Shown here: piece by piece, positions 60,027-64,000 of the stretch | Position numbering within the stretch: position 1 is the stretch's first letter | Layout: every line of letters begins with the position of its first letter | DNA from: an uncultured Romboutsia sp. | Lineage (GTDB): Bacteria; Bacillota; Clostridia; Peptostreptococcales; Peptostreptococcaceae | Length of the DNA: 64,000 nt | Assembly (NCBI GenBank): GCA_937880075.1 | Contig: CALFLM010000088.1 | Location: forward strand, 35,449-99,448 | Direction: 5' to 3' | The notes under the pieces: model-generated | What the model was told of the DNA's origin: nothing | The model's database searches: none | What the model saw: the letters and a program-made list of their open reading frames with translations, nothing else | Program-made: the position numbers and the translations under genes

Positions 60027-60401
60027 TTAGATACAGTCCTTCAAGAAGTCAAGCTCATCATCTGTCAAACCAGTTACTTTAGCAGCCGGGAACAATGTGT
60101 TGTGGATCTTGACCGCAATCTTGATCTTTCTGGCGAGAACTGCCATAGACTGAGCTGTAGTATTCACCTTATTGAGAATCTCGACTGGATTGATTGCCTT
60201 CAGGTTAGTGGCAACATCTGTGGTATTCGTGATACCCAAATCAAGTGAATTCTCAAGGTCATTCTGCATATTACGATAGTCCTGTACCATCTTAGCTACA
60301 TCCATCTCAGACTGTGTCTGAATTGATCGTGTTGCGTTCTTTACACGAATATCCTTTACCTCTTTTGCACTTCCACCAATAATTGACTCAAAACTCTGCA
60401 T
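60027..60401 (-). CDS. Protein of unknown function
   Basis: A 124-residue helical protein (SAKEVKDIRVKNATRSIQTQ). Codons are more GC-rich than in nearby genes. Not recognised. It is monocistronic between a promoter (60464-60491) and a terminator (59969-60004). Confidence 0.65.
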   Translation of the reverse strand: MQSFESIIGGSAKEVKDIRVKNATRSIQTQSEMDVAKMVQDYRNMQNDLENSLDLGITNTTDVATNLKAINPVEILNKVNTTAQSMAVLARKIKIAVKIHNTLFPAAKVTGLTDDELDFLKDCI

Positions 60402-60463
60402 AATTCTTTCTTAATTTAAATTGTTAAAAATATTTGTTTGTTGTATATATTAAATACGTTTAT

Positions 60464-60491
60464 AATATAGAAAAGTTGAATTAAAATTCAA
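60464..60491 (-). promoter_or_regulatory. Promoter, TTGAAT-N16-TATATT type
   Basis: TTGAAT (60486-60491) and TATATT (60464-60469), spacing 16. The sequence is nearly identical to 30746-30773. Confidence 0.75.
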
Positions 60492-60509
60492 ACTTATTTG
60501 ATTTATTTT

Positions 60510-60935
60510 CTACAAAAGAAGCATATCAATACCATTATCATTTGCAACATCTAGTTTACTTACTTGCTTAGTAGGTTTAGGTGCCTTAAGTTTAGTTGGA
60601 GTATTGATAGGTTTCTTTTCTTCTTTCTTTTCTGGTATATATAACTTTTCTGGTATATATAACTTCTTTTTATTTGGGTCGAATGTGATAGTTTCATTAG
60701 GTAACTTTTCTCCAATGAAATCGATATACATATCTATAGTCTTTTGCAATTTTTCAGCATCCACCATCAAATTCTTGACTAAGGCAGTCAAAACATTCAA
60801 TTTATCTCCATTAACTATAGTTTCATTAGTAAAAAACTTACCAGGACCATAATTCTTACGAGAACTTTCACTTAGATCCCCAATTAGATCTTTAATCTTA
60901 TTTAATTTCTGTTTTGTTATTCTCTCAATTGTCAT
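60510..60935 (-). CDS. Helical protein with Lys/Pro linker and DMLLL tail
   Basis: A 141-residue protein. A helical N-terminus is followed by a duplicated KLYIPEKLYIPEK (an 18-nt tandem repeat near 60630-60665), a Lys/Pro linker and the tail DNGIDMLLL. A similar DNVDMLI tail ends the 61815-62174 protein, so the two may bind the same partner through it. Confidence 0.6.
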   Translation of the reverse strand: MTIERITKQKLNKIKDLIGDLSESSRKNYGPGKFFTNETIVNGDKLNVLTALVKNLMVDAEKLQKTIDMYIDFIGEKLPNETITFDPNKKKLYIPEKLYIPEKKEEKKPINTPTKLKAPKPTKQVSKLDVANDNGIDMLLL

Positions 60936-60949
60936 AATGATTCTATTGT

Positions 60950-61069
60950 TTATCCGTAAATAAGCTCATGGGCTCTTTCATAACTCATTTCTGCTACTTC
61001 AGCATCACCTGTCTGAATTGAATAACTTGACTCAAAACAAACTCTAAAATCTAATTTTCTTTCATTCAT
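60950..61069 (-). CDS. Very small protein
   Basis: A 39-residue frame, MNERKLDFRVCFESSYSIQT...AHELIYG, between two real genes with 14-nt spacing on both sides. Codon use is protein-like. It is too short to identify. Confidence 0.45.
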   Translation of the reverse strand: MNERKLDFRVCFESSYSIQTGDAEVAEMSYERAHELIYG

Positions 61070-61083
61070 AACTTTATATTATA

Positions 61084-61410
61084 TTAATCATTAACAGTAA
61101 ATGGTTTCTCTGTATAGAGGCATAAGTCAAACTTATCAAGTTGAACACCATCACCAATAGTAAACTTGGCATAATAGCTTTCTGATGCATCACCAGTTTC
61201 TTTACCTACTTCCACTTCAATTTCATCATCTTTAATGTACTTAAGTACTTCAGCTAATCTAAATGAAGCACTTTCTTCATCGCAACCAAATTCTTCAACT
61301 AAATCTGGTGTAATGAATTCCATTACATGATATCCGAAATCGAGATGTAGAAATTCATTACCAGTATACCAATTGAAGAAATTCTCTATAGTTGTCTTTA
61401 CTTTATTCAT
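61084..61410 (-). CDS. Acidic small protein of unknown function
   Basis: A 108-residue protein from ATG 61410 (MNKVKTTIENFFNWYTG). The frame extends to 61446, but that would start inside the promoter at 61435-61462, so the shorter start is chosen. The protein is acidic and helical-beta mixed. Not recognised. Confidence 0.65.
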   Translation of the reverse strand: MNKVKTTIENFFNWYTGNEFLHLDFGYHVMEFITPDLVEEFGCDEESASFRLAEVLKYIKDDEIEVEVGKETGDASESYYAKFTIGDGVQLDKFDLCLYTEKPFTVND

Positions 61411-61434
61411 AATCATTATTTGTTTAACATATAC

Positions 61435-61462
61435 AATATAGAACAATGTAAGAAAATTTCAA
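61435..61462 (-). promoter_or_regulatory. Promoter, TTGAAA-N16-TATATT type
   Basis: TTGAAA (61457-61462) and TATATT (61435-61440), spacing 16, 24 nt before the 61084-61410 start. Confidence 0.8.
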
Positions 61463-61476
61463 AATAATTTCAAAAT

Positions 61477-61815
61477 TTAATCAAAATATTTTGACAACAT
61501 GTATTCAAGATCCAGATAAACGTAATTAGGTATACCAAGTACCTTACAAACATGTTCTTTCAACATATTATAATGTATCTGACAATATGCATCTGTATAT
61601 GAAACCGGATATTGATGTTCTTTATCATCCTTATGGTAAAGATGTGCCCCATAGCCATGTGGCAATCCTGGCAAATCCATCTTGTTGCATACAACAAAAT
61701 CACTGAAATTGTCTACTTCACCTATAATTTCATCTGTTAATTCAACCTTTCCATCGCGATAAGATATCATCTCCTCTATTGTCTTTCGAGGAATCAATTT
61801 TACAAACTTTTCCAT
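61477..61815 (-). CDS. Protein of unknown function
   Basis: A 112-residue soluble protein (LPGLPHGYGAHLYHKDDKEH). Not recognised. Its start overlaps the stop of the upstream gene by one nt. Confidence 0.6.
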   Translation of the reverse strand: MEKFVKLIPRKTIEEMISYRDGKVELTDEIIGEVDNFSDFVVCNKMDLPGLPHGYGAHLYHKDDKEHQYPVSYTDAYCQIHYNMLKEHVCKVLGIPNYVYLDLEYMLSKYFD

Positions 61816-62174
61816 TAAATCAACATATCAACATTATCAGAACTTATATAGTAAGAAACTTCCTTCTTTGCATCAGTTTTCTTAGAAATAGTTGTCAACT
61901 TAGGTGCCTCATCTCGCTTAATATACTTATTGTTTTGCAACTTGGTATGCATCTTTTCCAGCATTTCAATCTTATACTGAAGATATTCAATATGCTTTCC
62001 TAGAATCATCTTACAAGAAAGACCAATATCATAATCATCAGTACAACAATTAGTAGCATCACTCAAGAAATTTCTTGTTTCATTGAGTTCTACTTGAGCA
62101 TTCATCAATTTGATGCTAAGAGTATCAGCATCTTGTTTTGTAACAATATCCTTAATTAATTTAATTTCTTCCAT
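61815..62174 (-). CDS. Coiled-coil protein with DNVDMLI tail
   Basis: A 119-residue protein with a helical N-terminal part (LSIKLMNAQVELNETRNFLS), a basic linker and the tail SSDNVDMLI, resembling the end of the 60510-60935 protein. A promoter at 62240-62267 drives it. Confidence 0.6.
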   Translation of the reverse strand: MEEIKLIKDIVTKQDADTLSIKLMNAQVELNETRNFLSDATNCCTDDYDIGLSCKMILGKHIEYLQYKIEMLEKMHTKLQNNKYIKRDEAPKLTTISKKTDAKKEVSYYISSDNVDMLI

Positions 62175-62197
62175 GTTTCTTCTTTCTGTTATTCAAA

Positions 62198-62366
62198 TAG
62201 TGTATTTTATTAATATTAACTTATTTATTTTACATCTAAAATATAGTATAAAACAAATAAATTTCAAAATAAAATTTCATTTTATTGACTTAAAGTCAGT
62301 CTAATTGGGTTCACCACAAACCTCATATTCGCTGGCTCTATTACTAGAGCATCACGCTTTACATTT
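62198..62366 (-). ncRNA. Candidate omega RNA / right end of the tnpB element
   Basis: The 3' end of tnpB and its downstream flank, the place where omega RNAs of TnpB elements are made. It contains the hairpin GCTCTA-TTAC-TAGAGC (62335-62350) and AAATTTCATTTTAT-rich sequence, and has a second copy at 46690-46846. The boundary on the downstream side is uncertain because the next sequence is a phage promoter. Confidence 0.45.
62240..62267 (-). promoter_or_regulatory. Promoter, TTGAAA-N16-TATATT type
   Basis: TTGAAA (62262-62267) and TATATT (62240-62245), spacing 16. It lies at the downstream edge of the tnpB element and drives 61815-62174. Confidence 0.75.
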
Positions 62367-63496
62367 ATCTTAGTACAACCTAGTACCATTATATTCAAAG
62401 CACCATTTATGTCTGCATTTAGTCTAAGACCATTCTTTGTAACAAACAATCCTCTTCTTATCCTATATCCAGCATATACTTTGTGCTTGCAAATCTTTTC
62501 ATTGTCCATAAAGCTACACTTTGAAGTGTATGCTTCATTCACTACAATGAATGTGATACCTTTTAGCTTGCACTTATATTCTAGCATCTGTATTAGCATA
62601 TTGTATGGTATTGAAACAAAGTTTTGATTTACAACATGTCCTAGCTTGATACTGTCTTTCCAACCAACATTCTTTCCTACAATCAATGTATTTATGTTGT
62701 TTGATTCCATATAACTTACTATGGCATGACTCAGTTTATGCATGAAGTCTTTTACTTTTCTGTTTCTCTTACCATTCAAACGTTTTATTCTCTTAGTTGA
62801 CTTAACTTTTATCTTAGATTGCAATTCAGCTTTTCTCTTGTTGTAAAAGCGATTTATTGCTTTCAATGGTCTTCCATTGTAAAGAACAGATTGAGCTGAG
62901 TTAGAAGCTAAAGCAACTATATTGTCAATTCCAAGATCTATGCTAGCATAATTTCCATTGTCTTTTTCCAGTTCATATTCTACTTGATATACTATTTCTA
63001 CTACTATATGATTTCCTTTAGGTACTATTCTTACTTGGCATACATCTTCCTTGTCACAATTAAAATAAATGAAATCAGTCTTGTTTACTTTAAGTCTTAG
63101 AATGCCATCCTTTACCTTAATACATTGACTGGTATATACAAATACATATCTTCCATTTTCTTTGTCTTTATACTTAGGAAGTCTGACTTTCTTTCCTTTG
63201 TTCTTGGCTGACTTAATTCCTTTGAAGAATGAAGTATATGTCTTATCCACTAAACGTAGTATTTGCTGACTACATTGAATATAAGGTAAGCTAGTATAAT
63301 CTACTTGCTTTGTATCAGATAGTTTCTTATTAAGAGCAAAATAATCAAGATAAGTCTTATCTTTACTATATTGCTGTCTTATCTAATACAAAGCTTGGTT
63401 ATAAAGATTCTTAGAAAGCCAACACAGTCTATCAAGCGAAGCATAATTCTTATGCTTCTGTCCTATGATAATTTGTTGTGTTAGCTTAAGTTTCAT
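62282..63496 (-). pseudogene. tnpB: TnpB-family RNA-guided nuclease, interrupted by an amber codon
   Basis: An IS605/IS607-type TnpB. Reading from ATG 63496 (MKLKLTQQIIIGQKHKNYAS) gives 404 codons with one in-frame TAG at codon 38 (63383-63385). From a GTG at 63250 the frame is intact for 322 residues. RuvC residues are present: Asp in ASIDLGID, Glu in VNEAYTSK, Asp in NADINGALN. The zinc finger is reduced to scattered cysteines (SKCSFMDNEKICKH). No TnpA transposase is seen. The gene is either inactive, restarts at GTG, or is read through. It is flanked downstream by the omega RNA candidate; the region to 63586 holds nothing else recognisable. Confidence 0.75.
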
Positions 63497-63586
63497 ATAT
63501 TAGAAATAATGTTATAATTTAATATAGTACTTTATTTGAGTTAATTTCAATATTTTATGCTATGTACCCATTGTCATCAATGAACA

Positions 63587-63895
63587 TCATAGCAGTACCT
63601 CACTTTCTTTATTTGCAAATACATCATCTTCTCTGCTCTTACCAAGTTCATAAGGACGCATAGATCCACAAATGTATGTCCAACCTTTCTTCAGATAAGG
63701 CTTGTCGGAAATATAAGACAAGATTCTCTCTCGCTGACTAGGACTAGTCCATTCCTTTTCCATACTATTGTTTGGGTTAGTACAATACATAGCCATATCA
63801 TCATCATTGAACCAATCATCTGGATATGGATCTGGTACAATAATATGGTACTTGCACTTCAAACATTTCTTATCACAAAACTTATTTTCACACAT
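63587..63895 (-). CDS. Cysteine-rich small protein
   Basis: About 102 residues from ATG 63895 (MCENKFCDKKCLKCKYH). A longer frame to 63964 runs through the promoter at 63937-63964 and is rejected. Six cysteines, four of them in the first 15 residues, suggest zinc binding. Not recognised. Confidence 0.6.
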   Translation of the reverse strand: MCENKFCDKKCLKCKYHIIVPDPYPDDWFNDDDMAMYCTNPNNSMEKEWTSPSQRERILSYISDKPYLKKGWTYICGSMRPYELGKSREDDVFANKESEVLL

Positions 63896-63936
63896 AAGCA
63901 TTAAAATTATATATTCAACATTTATTTGACGTATAA

Positions 63937-63964
63937 AAGATAGAATCTTTTGCAGAAATTTCAA
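63937..63964 (-). promoter_or_regulatory. Promoter, TTGAAA-N16-TATCTT type
   Basis: TTGAAA (63959-63964) and TATCTT (63937-63942), spacing 16, 41 nt before the 63587-63895 start. Confidence 0.75.
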
Positions 63965-64000
63965 AAGATAAGTAATAAATAGTCTAACTTTTAGAAACTT

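Noticed and set aside
27675..63385. Genome-wide recoding of TAG to glutamine
   Set aside because: Several clear genes (ligase, 29772-30281, 19903-21147, 44465-44701) end with TAG at sensible places, and TGA and TAA are also used, so the standard code is the simplest reading.
1..64000. tRNA genes
   Set aside because: No GC-rich cloverleaf with TTCRA-type arm was noticed on either strand; the only GC-rich intergenic islands are the four structured elements, which lack tRNA features.

Overview
The window is part of a large, AT-rich, strictly lytic-looking tailed phage with a contractile tail (myovirus), most likely infecting a Bacteroidales host. The phage assignment rests on recognisable T4-like virion genes (major capsid protein, tail sheath, tail tube) and T4-like replication genes (two-subunit type II topoisomerase, family B DNA polymerase, dCMP deaminase, ThyX). 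The host suggestion is inference: starts generally lack strong Shine-Dalgarno sequences, a small protein with a TRDGRK motif resembles ones common in Bacteroides phages, and the codon use is AT-rich. The standard bacterial code fits, since TAA, TAG and TGA all end genes. No tRNA, rRNA, CRISPR array, integrase or terminase is visible.

Layout. 1-8160 (+): virion genes (end of an unidentified gene, capsid, sheath, tube), interrupted by a convergent homing-endonuclease gene. 8176-11273 (+): homing endonuclease, DNA methyltransferase-like protein, GNAT-like protein. 11363-30719 (-): VWA/metallopeptidase-like protein, small genes, dCMP deaminase, topoisomerase II, N-terminal part of a DNA polymerase bracketed by two homing endonucleases, MoxR-like AAA+ ATPase, NAD-dependent DNA ligase. 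30930-34905 (+): Cas4/RecB-like nuclease, two ADP-ribosyltransferase-like proteins, ThyX, small P-loop kinase. 34918-37479: a two-cassette adhesin/fibre locus around a 32-bp inverted repeat that looks like an invertible switch. 37539-46548 (-): RNA-ligase-like protein and companions, nucleotide adenylyltransferase, a membrane-protein cluster, a sigma-70-like factor. 46690-63964 (-): mostly small unknown genes in short operons, plus RtcB, the C-terminal part of the DNA polymerase with its own homing endonuclease, and a damaged TnpB gene.

How the parts fit. Most minus-strand operons start with the same promoter motif, TTGAAA-N16-TATATT, and the window encodes a sigma-70-like factor that could serve them or a later class. 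Several proteins begin with a peptide resembling the T4 capsid-targeting sequence (for example MKNLTEYITEA), which suggests that the ADP-ribosyltransferase-like, ligase-like and small proteins are packaged in the head and injected. NAD consumers (DNA ligase, the possible ADP-ribosyltransferases) occur with an NMN-adenylyltransferase-like enzyme.

Most notable: (1) the fibre switch at 36036-36551; (2) a polymerase gene broken between motifs A and B, with halves about 35 kb apart, each next to a homing endonuclease; (3) a repeated structured element with CCGCTCCCTGTGTGACCC in four intergenic places; (4) a solitary copy of the tnpB 3' end (candidate omega RNA) about 15.5 kb from tnpB; (5) a pair of ADP-ribosyltransferase-like proteins with head-targeting-like N-termini.
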